From JBFWVJ01 sp050246795 (GTDB taxonomy: Bacteria > Patescibacteriota > Gracilibacteria > JAUYGZ01): a stretch of 13,555 bases of DNA. Made by a program: the position numbers and the translations under genes. A model generated the notes under the pieces. That model was not told where the DNA came from. It ran no database searches and was given only the letters and a program-made list of their open reading frames with translations. Position 1 is the stretch's first letter. Each line of letters begins with the position of its first letter. This document shows, piece by piece, positions 1 to 5,819 of this stretch. Location: the NCBI GenBank assembly GCA_050246795.1, contig JBFWVJ010000015.1, positions 1-13,555 on the forward strand, given 5' to 3'.

Positions 1-50
1 TTGTATGGCGCTGGGCCTACCGCTATATTGCGGAGCTTCGAATCTCGCGC

Positions 51-127
51 GGGGTCGTAGTTAAGTTGGTTATAACGTCCGCCTGTCACGCGGAAGGCCG
101 CGGGTTCGAGTCCCGTCGACCCCGCCA
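51..127 (+). tRNA. tRNA-Asp (anticodon GTC)
   Basis: This is a 77-nt cloverleaf with encoded CCA. The acceptor arms GGGGTCG and CGACCCC pair perfectly. The anticodon stem TCCGC/GCGGA encloses the loop CTGTCAC with anticodon GTC. The T-arm GCGGG-TTCGAGT-CCCGT is canonical and is followed by discriminator G and CCA. It charges with aspartate and reads GAC/GAU codons. tRNA 3' ends are common integration sites, and accessory genes follow directly, but no second copy of the 3' end was found in the window. Confidence 0.97.
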
Positions 128-443
128 ATTTACCTCGAAAAAGTAAGCTCACAAAACCCGCTCCTGGGAACACTCCGTAAGTATTTAATTGGTCTAATGA
201 ATTTTAAGAGAGTTTGGACGAAGCGTTCAAAGTCAAAAACCGACCAACGTCACACGAAATCACGCAAAATCACCCGAGTTTGGCTAAATCTGGGCTTAGT
301 TTGGGCTAAGCCTCCCTAGCGAAAACTTTGGTTTTTCGAAATGATTGGTTACTTGGTTAGATCCCGTGAAACCCGCAGTAGATAAGCGTTTCGTTGTTAC
401 CGCACCGAATGTTGGAAAGTGAAACAACAAACGAGGAGTAACC
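128..443. other. Intergenic region with hairpin and repeated AGTTTGG
   Basis: This 316-base stretch has no convincing gene. It contains a perfect 7-bp hairpin, GGCTTAG (293-299) and CTAAGCC (306-312), around a TTTGGG loop. The heptamer AGTTTGG occurs three times, at 211-217, 277-283 and 298-304, and the last two copies extend into similar GGCTAA/GGGCTAA tails. These could be operator sites for the XRE protein encoded just downstream, but that is inference. I saw no clear sigma-70 promoter. Confidence 0.4.
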
Positions 444-815
444 ATGTTAACGACCGCAAAGACAAAAGAAAAAAGTCTAACGACCGTGATGAGACGAATG
501 CGTGAGTCTTCGGAACTCACCATGCGCCAAGTTGCCGCAATGATTGGTGTGTCCCACGTAGCTATTAGCCAATTTGAGAATCAGAAGTTGAGCCTTCCTG
601 ATTACCGAATTGAGCAGCTTGTGAAGGCCTACGGCTACACCATGGACGAATTTAACAAAATCATGGGTAGAGCGCCTGTGACGAGTCCGCTCGATGATTG
701 TCACGCAATGGTTGAGAAACTTGACGACGAACAGCTTTGTGCCGTTCGTGCAATTTTATCCCAGATGATGCGACAGATTCCAAAGCAAACTGTCGCAGTT
801 TTAAGAGCCCAATAG
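444..815 (+). CDS. Small XRE-family helix-turn-helix regulator
   Basis: A 123-residue protein with a lambda Cro/CI-type helix-turn-helix at about residues 13-72. The MRQVAAMIGVSH segment forms the first helices and VAISQFENQK (39-48) forms the recognition helix, both typical of the XRE family. The C-terminal half (about 80-123) is a short helical extension of unknown role, perhaps for dimerisation. The ATG at 444 is supported by GAGGAG at 433-438 with 5-nt spacing. It lies 51 bases upstream of another same-strand gene and probably shares its transcript. Family knowledge makes it a DNA-binding repressor. Inference: it may control its own operon through the repeated sites at 211-312. No sensor or enzyme domain is visible. 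Confidence 0.85.
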   Translation: MLTTAKTKEKSLTTVMRRMRESSELTMRQVAAMIGVSHVAISQFENQKLSLPDYRIEQLVKAYGYTMDEFNKIMGRAPVTSPLDDCHAMVEKLDDEQLCAVRAILSQMMRQIPKQTVAVLRAQ

Positions 816-866
816 CCGCAAATTTTCGCAAACCTTGAATCAAACTAATTTTAAAAGGAGTCAAAA

Positions 867-1244
867 ATGGAATCTAAAATCGCAAAAAATAATCTAAAAA
901 TTAATCAGAAAGCAAAATCTGTTCGTATTAATTTCGAGATTCAAAAGAAAGCAGAACGAATTCTGCTTTCAGCAAATAAGAAAAAAGTAGGTCGTCGGGT
1001 GAAGTTCGAGCATTTACTGAGTCTTGCACTGGATCTTGTATCAGAGGAAGACATAAAAAAGCTGCAAAATCAGTCGCTGACGAACGAAGATCGAAAAGAG
1101 ATCCTAAGACAAAAGTGGGTTGCACTTAATGGCCCAATTTCGAAGGACGAGTTTACGGGTTTTATGATGACGGAAGAATATTTTAATTTTGTTTCTGCGC
1201 ACAAGTTGGGAACGGATATCAACGTATTAACCAGAGTAGTTTAG
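867..1244 (+). CDS. Hypothetical basic, helical protein downstream of XRE gene
   Basis: A 125-residue protein that I do not recognise. The N-terminal 50 residues are strongly basic (many Lys/Arg) and the rest is predicted helical with no membrane span, signal peptide or cysteines. The segment around residues 18-60, with its VRINFEIQKKAERIL start, resembles a short strand followed by helices, as in small DNA-binding or plasmid-maintenance proteins, but this is only a resemblance. The ATG at 867 has a good AAAAGGAG ribosome-binding site 6-7 bases upstream. The gene is noticeably more AT-rich than its neighbours, which suggests foreign origin. It follows the XRE gene after 51 bases and is closed by a terminator, so the two look like a self-contained two-gene unit. 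A toxin-antitoxin or partition role is possible but not shown. Confidence 0.7.
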   Translation: MESKIAKNNLKINQKAKSVRINFEIQKKAERILLSANKKKVGRRVKFEHLLSLALDLVSEEDIKKLQNQSLTNEDRKEILRQKWVALNGPISKDEFTGFMMTEEYFNFVSAHKLGTDINVLTRVV

Positions 1245-1246
1245 AC

Positions 1247-1288
1247 AAATCGCGAGTGGCGAAAGCAAATTTCAATACTCGCGATTTT
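1247..1288 (+). terminator. Terminator after the XRE operon
   Basis: An 11-bp perfect stem, AAATCGCGAGT (1247-1257) with ACTCGCGATTT (1277-1287), encloses a 19-nt loop and is followed by a short T-rich tract. It begins 2 bases after the stop codon at 1244. The A-rich left arm could also give a T-tail on the minus strand, so it may serve the converging abiE operon as well. Confidence 0.6.
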
Positions 1289-1331
1289 CTCGTTTCTAAA
1301 AGAGCTGAGGGTGTGAAAATAAAAATCATTT

Positions 1332-2744
1332 CTACTCAGTTCCTTCGAAAATTGCGTATCGTCCTGAACAATTCGTGCCGTATTTGTTTTTATGCGCGTT
1401 GAGCTTAGAACTCATGGATTTTCGCCTAAACTTCTTTTCGCAAACGCCACACCTGTAAACATAAGTTGGCCCATAGGTTGATCTTGTTCTGTTCGAAGTT
1501 CGGCCTGGACTTGTGTTTCTAGATAGCTGGTGAATTGGTAAATGCCCGGCTGAGGTTATTTCTACAACATACGTTGGCGTAAAGCTCGCGTCCGTAACCT
1601 CAACTGACTCAATTCGGTCCCATCGGTAGCTTCGAGTTTCTTGGCTGTCTGATCGCACTGCTCGAAGTAAAAGGTTACCGTCAGAACTTCTAGCCAGCGA
1701 ATAGGGCTCAATGATTCTGTATTCTCCGTTGTATCCAAGACGCACTTTTAAACGGCTAGCTGCCGCAAACCTAATGCGATCTAGATAGGATGCCAGAGGG
1801 CCAGGAACAAAAAGTGACGTTATTGATTCTTGCTCAGTTTGCGCTTCTTGCTCTCCTTCGCCGGTCATTCCTATAATTTCTAGTTCCAAAGCTTCGGCTC
1901 CTTCGATCCAATTCAAAACATCAGGAAGCTCCTGTAGAAAGCTTTCAAAACTAGGCAGAATTGGAATTTGGTGGCGGAGCTGGCTATTCCACTCTGATTC
2001 AAGAGACCGTCTGTTTTCATGTGTTTCAATAGACTCGATGGTCGGTGGCTCAATGCCTCGAAGTTCACATTTGCTCTTAAGAACAGCTCTTACCTTAGAT
2101 TGATTCGGATTGAGATCCATTCTGCGAAATAGATGAATGACGTCATACAGATCCCTTGGACGAAGTCTTTGTGCGAGCGCCCTCACTTTTTCGGCAAAAA
2201 CTTCTTCATAGTCGTATGACAATATTGAAATACCATCGGCTGGTCCGTCGCTGTAAGGATGGTCAACACGTTTAACGATTGCTGGATTAACTAGAGGCTC
2301 ATCAAGTGTCAGATCAATTTTTATTCTCGGCATGAGCCCAAGACCAACCTGGGGTCTCACGGGTCCGCGATATTTTATGCTGCCTTGAATAGAAAGAGAG
2401 CCTCGCGGATTTTTAAATATTTCAAATTGAATGGAAGCTTTCGGAAATTCGATTCCCGATGCTTCAAAAATAATATCGGAAACCTCGGTAAGTATGCCAA
2501 TTAAGCTCTCTACCGTTGGCTGACTATTTCCGATGTAACTAAAATCAAGATCTTCAGAAAAACGATAAGTTTCAAAATAACATTTCTTAAGGCATGTACC
2601 ACCTTTGAAAACCCAATCAGCACTTGCGACGGAATGCTGATTGATTCCCCAAAGAAGCCACCCAAGGGCGTAGTCTTTTTCGACAACCAGATTTGTGAGT
2701 TGCACCTTAGCCGCAAATTCCCTGATTTCATCTATGGCAATCAC
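1332..2744 (-). CDS. abiEii: AbiEii-type nucleotidyltransferase toxin fused to WYL-like segment and zinc-finger tail
   Basis: A 470-residue protein. Residues about 15-220 form an AbiEii/AbiGii (PF08843-type) nucleotidyltransferase: EKDY (22-25), KGGT (47-50), the metal-binding D65-L-D67, a third candidate acidic residue D144 in KIDLTL, and the family hallmark FAEKVRAL...RPRDLYDV (183-202). AbiEii toxins transfer nucleotides, in studied cases to tRNA, and stop growth of phage-infected cells. Family members usually end near 300 residues. This one continues with a segment like a WYL domain (about 333-385: R343, EPY, R372-x-Y, DRIESV) and a C2HC zinc-finger-like end (C432, C435, H451, C459). The GTG start at 2744 overlaps the antitoxin stop by 4 nt (GTGA) and has AGGAG 8 bases upstream. 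The gene lies in an operon with the upstream repressor-antitoxin. The toxin-family assignment is firm. The role of the C-terminal 170 residues is inference, possibly sensing ligand, nucleic acid or phage. Confidence 0.88.
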   Translation of the reverse strand: MIAIDEIREFAAKVQLTNLVVEKDYALGWLLWGINQHSVASADWVFKGGTCLKKCYFETYRFSEDLDFSYIGNSQPTVESLIGILTEVSDIIFEASGIEFPKASIQFEIFKNPRGSLSIQGSIKYRGPVRPQVGLGLMPRIKIDLTLDEPLVNPAIVKRVDHPYSDGPADGISILSYDYEEVFAEKVRALAQRLRPRDLYDVIHLFRRMDLNPNQSKVRAVLKSKCELRGIEPPTIESIETHENRRSLESEWNSQLRHQIPILPSFESFLQELPDVLNWIEGAEALELEIIGMTGEGEQEAQTEQESITSLFVPGPLASYLDRIRFAAASRLKVRLGYNGEYRIIEPYSLARSSDGNLLLRAVRSDSQETRSYRWDRIESVEVTDASFTPTYVVEITSAGHLPIHQLSRNTSPGRTSNRTRSTYGPTYVYRCGVCEKKFRRKSMSSKLNAHKNKYGTNCSGRYAIFEGTE

Positions 2745-3556
2745 TTAGTAATCTCCTTCTTCCAATCTGAAGGAACCCATAATCCCCATTGCGTAACTAA
2801 GGTTTTTCCCGGCACAGACGGATCAAGTTGTGAGTAGCCTGATTTAATAGATTTGCGAGCGTTATGAATAAATTTAGATTCATCTTTCCATTTTACGGAG
2901 AAAACGAAGCCCAGGCGCTTAAAGATCGCGGTGTTTTTCATCTTTCGAGCTGATTCAAAAAGAAGCTCAAGATTTTTGTGCTCGGAGCGCATATAGCGAT
3001 CAAGCATATCAGCCGCCATCCGCATTCCGCCTACGGTTGCGGGATCATTAAACGCATCAACGATAGTTCGGCTAGGATCGGAGATTTCTACTTTTTGATT
3101 TTGGAGCCAAATGGTTTTTAATCCAAAGATGCGTTCGGGCTTAATTGTTTTTATGGTGAACCGAACACCGTTGAGATCCATGTCTCTTGTGGCTACTTTT
3201 TTTGTGGTAAATATCATGACGGAATTGAAAATCTGTTCGGTAAAATCCCAATGTTCTGCGGCACTCCAGCCGCCGACATAACAGGGATTAAAAAGACTCT
3301 TTGCGATAATCCAGGGCTCATCAGCCATAATTTCCGTAGTACTAGATTGTAACGAGATCGGTATGTAGACTCCGTGCTTGATTCGCGACACCCATCCCTT
3401 TTTGCTCCAAAGCGCAAGGAGTTGGGCTGCTTTACTTCTCTCAATTTGAAGTGCGAGGGCTACCTGCTTAGGTGTTATCACGGCTGGCGAAGCCTTTAAA
3501 ACGGTCGCTAGTTGAGAACGCTCCTTTTTACCTAGACCTGCCAATTTTGATTTCAT
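2741..3556 (-). CDS. abiEi: AbiEi-type antitoxin and transcriptional repressor
   Basis: A 271-residue cognate antitoxin of the type IV AbiE system. The N-terminal winged-helix (about residues 10-68) ends in the G-W-V-x-R-x-x-x-G-V-Y beta wing typical of AbiEi. The following domain contains the family signature PCYVGGWSAAEHW (91-103) and DPSRTIVDAF, which match the conserved P-x-Y-x-G-G-W-S-A and D-x-x-R-T-x-x-D motifs. In characterised systems AbiEi represses its own operon by binding inverted repeats, and it neutralises AbiEii without forming a stable complex. It precedes the toxin gene with a 4-nt overlap, implying translational coupling. The ATG at 3556 lacks an obvious ribosome-binding site, so a short or absent leader is possible. 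The protein is full length and shows no disruption. Confidence 0.88.
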   Translation of the reverse strand: MKSKLAGLGKKERSQLATVLKASPAVITPKQVALALQIERSKAAQLLALWSKKGWVSRIKHGVYIPISLQSSTTEIMADEPWIIAKSLFNPCYVGGWSAAEHWDFTEQIFNSVMIFTTKKVATRDMDLNGVRFTIKTIKPERIFGLKTIWLQNQKVEISDPSRTIVDAFNDPATVGGMRMAADMLDRYMRSEHKNLELLFESARKMKNTAIFKRLGFVFSVKWKDESKFIHNARKSIKSGYSQLDPSVPGKTLVTQWGLWVPSDWKKEITK

Positions 3557-3563
3557 ACTATAT

Positions 3564-3617
3564 AAACTATGATGAAATTATGCGAATAGCAAATTAAATC
3601 AGTAAAACATATAGTTT
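3564..3617 (-). promoter_or_regulatory. Likely abiE promoter with AbiEi operator half-sites
   Basis: Two inverted heptamers, AAACTAT (3564-3570) and ATAGTTT (3611-3617), flank the likely leftward promoter. On the minus strand TTTACT and CATAAT, about 18 bases apart, could be the -35 and -10 boxes. A 13-base palindrome, TCTCAA-A-TTGAGA (3617-3629), abuts the outer half-site. AbiEi repressors are known to bind inverted repeats in their own promoters, so autoregulation is a reasonable inference. Confidence 0.45.
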
Positions 3618-3650
3618 CTCAAATTGAGACTTTCATTGCATTGAAGGTTA

Positions 3651-3774
3651 AGCCAAGGCTGTGACGGGACTGGTAAACTCCCCGGCTGAATGTGGATGCC
3701 GTTGAGTCTTGTCATGTTGCGAGCGTGACCAGCTAAACGGCCTCGCCGCTCCGCCATCGCGCCGATCCTTGGCT
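3651..3774. ncRNA. Putative branched structured RNA upstream of fluoride riboswitch
   Basis: A GC-rich block bounded by an 8-bp perfect inverted repeat, AGCCAAGG (3651-3658) and CCTTGGCT (3767-3774). Inside are nested pairs: GCCGTT (3698-3703) with AACGGC (3736-3741), and within these GTCATG (3711-3716) with CGTGAC (3724-3729, one G-U). A smaller GGG/CCC hairpin can form near 3665-3683. Base composition is clearly richer in G and C than the flanking DNA. I could not match it to a known RNA family, and the strand is undetermined. It could be an RNA leader, a small RNA, or an inverted-repeat DNA element. Confidence 0.35.
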
Positions 3775-3805
3775 AGGTGTTACACTTCGAGTATTCCTAA
3801 AAGCA

Positions 3806-3883
3806 CCGGCTATGGAGTCAGCCTTTAACCGCCATTCTGGCTAATGACTCCTACTCATTTTCTCGGGTTCGTCGAGTAGGAGG
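3806..3883 (+). promoter_or_regulatory. Fluoride riboswitch (crcB motif) with ribosome-binding-site switch
   Basis: This matches the crcB-motif aptamer. P1 is GGCT (3808-3811) with AGCC (3820-3823). The ATG-GGAG-like junction follows, then P3 GCCA (3831-3834) with TGGC (3838-3841), then TAATGACTCCTAC. The ligand pseudoknot is GGAGTC (3814-3819) with GACTCC (3846-3851). A perfect 9-bp alternative stem joins CTCCTACTC (3848-3856) with GAGTAGGAG (3874-3882) and buries the AGGAGG Shine-Dalgarno (3878-3883). Bases 3848-3851 belong to both structures, so they exclude each other: fluoride binding should free the ribosome-binding site. No T-run follows, so control is probably translational. Confidence 0.88.
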
Positions 3884-3887
3884 ATCT

Positions 3888-4259
3888 ATGACGTTACTAA
3901 TTATTGGTGTCGGCGGTTTCCTTGGGGCCGTAGTTAGGTATCTCACTTACACTTGGGCTCGGGTTCAGTTTAGCACCCAGCTTCCAGCTGCAACTTTGAT
4001 GATCAACGTTGCGGGATGTTTCTTCGCGGGAATGCTGATGGTCTTCGTCGAGCGAGGGGTCCCTTACCACCGTCATTTGCTTCTCTTGGGTCTTACGGGC
4101 TTTCTAGCCTCCTATACGACATTTTCCACCTTCGGGTTGGAAACAGTGGACCTAATCAGGTCTAATGACATCGGCTTGGCCTTAATCAACGTCACGGCAA
4201 ATTTGCTGGGTGGCCTGATCGCCGTTATAGCTGGGCGTGCGCTTGCTGGGCTGGCGTAG
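3888..4259 (+). CDS. crcB: CrcB/Fluc fluoride ion channel
   Basis: A 123-residue inner-membrane protein of the Fluc family, which forms dual-topology dimers that let toxic fluoride leave the cytoplasm. Family marks are visible: the GGFLGAVVRY opening (9-18), N40 in TLMINVAGCFFAG, and the near-invariant TTFSTF (77-82), which carries the phenylalanines (F79, F82) and hydroxyl residues of the fluoride path. Four hydrophobic spans fit about 3-22, 34-54, 65-86 and 97-121. Length is normal. The usual GFxGGFTTFSTF reads GFLASYTTFSTF here, a mild change in front of the core. The ATG at 3888 lies 4 bases after AGGAGG. Control by the riboswitch directly upstream supports the assignment. Confidence 0.95.
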   Translation: MTLLIIGVGGFLGAVVRYLTYTWARVQFSTQLPAATLMINVAGCFFAGMLMVFVERGVPYHRHLLLLGLTGFLASYTTFSTFGLETVDLIRSNDIGLALINVTANLLGGLIAVIAGRALAGLA

Positions 4260-4331
4260 TGGATATTTGAAAGTCGTGAAAGCCGAATTCCATACCTGAT
4301 GATTGTTTTGCTGAGTTCATATTGAAAGCTC

Positions 4332-4351
4332 ACACGAAAACAATTTTGTGT
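4332..4351 (+). terminator. Weak terminator-like hairpin after crcB
   Basis: ACAC-G-AAAA (4332-4340) can pair with TTTT-GTGT (4344-4351), with G4336 bulged and a 3-nt loop. It sits between the converging ends of crcB and the next leftward gene. The following sequence is AT-rich but lacks a clean T-run, so the call is tentative. Confidence 0.25.
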
Positions 4352-4370
4352 AATCTTATAATAATTGAAC

Positions 4371-4838
4371 CTAGGGACTAGGCGCAGTGAGTGCAGTTAA
4401 AGCAGCTTCTAATTCTTCTTGAAGCGAAGAAACGTCATAGTAGCTAGAGCCGTTGTCGAAACTAACAATGCGCTCGTCACTTTCTTCGGAATCAATCCAT
4501 TCAGATTTAGCCATGCTCCAGGATACCGGATCAAGCTCTTTGAGAGCTAGAACCGTATCGTATTTAAGCCAACCTATTTGAGTAGTTTCTGGATAACAGT
4601 CACGCATTGATTCTTCAAAGAGTTCGTCGTCGTTGATGGGATCAAAACCTGAAAGGATGTCTGTAAAAATCCAGTCATAACCGTACTCACACCCAACACC
4701 GGAAACCATTCTCATCAAGTCATCTGATCCGCACCTAGCACAAACTCCACTGGGAGCTTCCGAGTAGCAGCCATAGCAAAACGGAATCGACTTCAGTACT
4801 GCAATTTGTTTCAAAAGATCTTCAATTTGGGACTTCAT
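4371..4838 (-). CDS. Hypothetical acidic protein with N-terminal zinc ribbon
   Basis: A 155-residue protein without a function I can name. A short helix (1-18) precedes a four-cysteine zinc ribbon: C21-x2-C24 and C33-x2-C36, the latter in CARCGSDDLMR. The remainder is strongly acidic, with conserved-looking stretches PVSWSMAKSEWID (104-116) and IVSFDNGSSYYD (124-135). There is no signal peptide or membrane span. The ATG at 4838 has TAGGAG 7 bases upstream. Proteins of this general look (small, acidic, with a zinc ribbon) often occur among mobile-element cargo, which fits the setting, but this is inference. It lies downstream of another leftward unknown gene, separated by a terminator, so it probably has its own promoter. 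Confidence 0.7.
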   Translation of the reverse strand: MKSQIEDLLKQIAVLKSIPFCYGCYSEAPSGVCARCGSDDLMRMVSGVGCEYGYDWIFTDILSGFDPINDDELFEESMRDCYPETTQIGWLKYDTVLALKELDPVSWSMAKSEWIDSEESDERIVSFDNGSSYYDVSSLQEELEAALTALTAPSP

Positions 4839-5143
4839 AAATTTCTCCTATTTCTGGTTTAAAAAACATTTTTCGCCCGCCAGGTACGCCCCAAGCTTGC
4901 TTGGCGGGGGAAAAATTAGGAGTGCTTGGCGCGTCTTGCTCGATTTCTTGTATAGGCCCAAGAGGGCCGATCATGAGGCATGACAGACGTGAACTTCGGC
5001 TGGCGGGACTCAGTGAAAAGAGAAATTGAATTTGCAAGATGTGAAAAGTGCGATTCAAAGTGAAATCAAAATTGCGAAGCAAGTTTGTCAATTTGAAAGT
5101 ATTAAAACCTGGAGGCATTTGCCTCCAGGTAATCTCAAGCCGC
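4839..5143. other. Intergenic stretch with a GC-rich hairpin
   Basis: About 305 bases between two leftward genes. CCCGCCA (4876-4882) can pair with TGGCGGG (4902-4908). On the minus strand the hairpin is followed, about 10 bases later, by six T residues, so it might act as a weak terminator or attenuator ahead of the zinc-ribbon gene. An open frame spans most of this region (5181-4822) but has no good start site or family resemblance and overlaps both neighbours. I treat it as non-coding. Confidence 0.35.
5107..5130 (-). terminator. Rho-independent terminator of the 5144-5518 gene
   Basis: A perfect 10-bp stem, ACCTGGAGGC (5107-5116) and GCCTCCAGGT (5121-5130), has a 4-nt loop. Read leftward it ends in TTTTAAT. 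It starts 14 bases after the stop of the leftward gene. Confidence 0.85.
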
Positions 5144-5518
5144 TTATGCGGTCTTAGTCTTTGGAGTGTATTCGGCTCCAAGGATTTGTTTGTAGTAGTT
5201 CACATGCTTTGAAATGCGAATTCCAAGAACACTGTGAACAAGATAATTGCCGTCTTGGCTCAGAAAGATTACGGGTCGAGCAACTAAGCCGTAGGTGTTT
5301 CGTCGAGTCGTCTCTGACGATGGAGCTGATTCCTTCTTCTCGAAGGGAAGTCCAAGAATTTTTTTATAGAGATTGATGGGCATTTCGATCTTTAGATCGG
5401 CACCCAAGCGGTGTGTGATACTGCCGCGATCAGAGCTGAGATAGACTTGAGGATTTGCGCTAAATCCTTGAATGATCCGTGTAGGTTGAGCGGGTTTATT
5501 TTGAACTGTAGTTTCCAT
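5144..5518 (-). CDS. Hypothetical protein with internal tandem duplication
   Basis: A 124-residue protein I do not recognise. It consists of two similar units of about 37 residues, roughly 22-60 and 81-117. Unit 1 has NPQVYLSSD, then INLYKKILG; unit 2 has RPVIFLSQD, then VNYYKQILG. The linker (61-80) is polar. There is no signal peptide, membrane span or cysteine pattern. Each unit looks like a pair of strands followed by an amphipathic helix. The ATG at 5518 has AAGGAG 8 bases upstream, and the gene is followed by a strong terminator, so it is probably monocistronic and really expressed. Function unknown. Confidence 0.7.
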   Translation of the reverse strand: METTVQNKPAQPTRIIQGFSANPQVYLSSDRGSITHRLGADLKIEMPINLYKKILGLPFEKKESAPSSETTRRNTYGLVARPVIFLSQDGNYLVHSVLGIRISKHVNYYKQILGAEYTPKTKTA

Positions 5519-5819
5519 GACTTTCTCCTTAGTGAAATTTTTTTTGTTTTTGACTTCACTCTTTATCGAGTGGGCCTTTCACAAAGGGCAAGGCCCCGAA
5601 GAGAGAAGTTTTAAGTGAGCGAAGGCGTTTGCCCCGACCGACACACGAGAGCACCCGAGAGGTGCGGTAGAGGCAGAGGGCGTGACAGGAAAAAGCCGCA
5701 AGGCCCTGGCGCAGACCGATGCAAAGGGAGGATCAGGCAAATGCAAGGAGCGAACGATCTCACAAAAAAACTTATCAAGGAGATTTGTTTAAAACAGATT
5801 CAAACAATCTAGCTCATTC
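5519..5819. other. Structured, purine-rich non-coding stretch
   Basis: This 301-base stretch has no supported gene. It holds several short inverted repeats: CACTC...GAGTG near 5557-5571, GGGCCTT (5572-5578) with AAGGCCC (5590-5596), GCACC-CGAGA-GGTGC near 5650, and AGGGC...GCCCT near 5677-5707. From about 5590 to 5760 the plus strand is markedly purine-rich and GC-rich. Some hairpins may form the leader or promoter of the leftward 124-residue gene. A transfer origin, a small RNA or the remnant of a lost gene are alternatives I cannot separate. A short open frame (5615-5812) has no ribosome-binding site or family match and is left out. Confidence 0.35.

Noticed and set aside
1..50. Possible 3' end of a second tRNA (TTCGAAT resembling a T-loop)
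   Set aside because: Flanking bases do not form a T-stem and no acceptor end or CCA precedes the tRNA-Asp.
3651..3685. Resemblance to bacterial SRP 4.5S RNA (AGCCAAGGC and GGTAAAC pieces)
   Set aside because: The conserved SRP apical motif (GGAAGGAAGCAG-type) is absent and the order of segments is wrong.
3647..3780. Integron attC-like site (GTTAAGC next to a long imperfect inverted repeat)
   Set aside because: The core-like heptamer is on the wrong side of the repeat and no matching RYYYAAC partner is present; no integrase is in the window.
4822..5181. 119-residue leftward open frame
   Set aside because: No ribosome-binding site, overlaps both neighbouring genes and a strong terminator hairpin, and low-complexity composition; better explained as chance.
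5615..5812. Short rightward frame rich in Arg and Gly
   Set aside because: No Shine-Dalgarno, and the composition simply reflects the purine-rich structured DNA.
51..5819. Integrated element bounded by a repeat of the tRNA-Asp 3' end
   Set aside because: No second copy of the tRNA 3' end and no integrase gene were found in the window.
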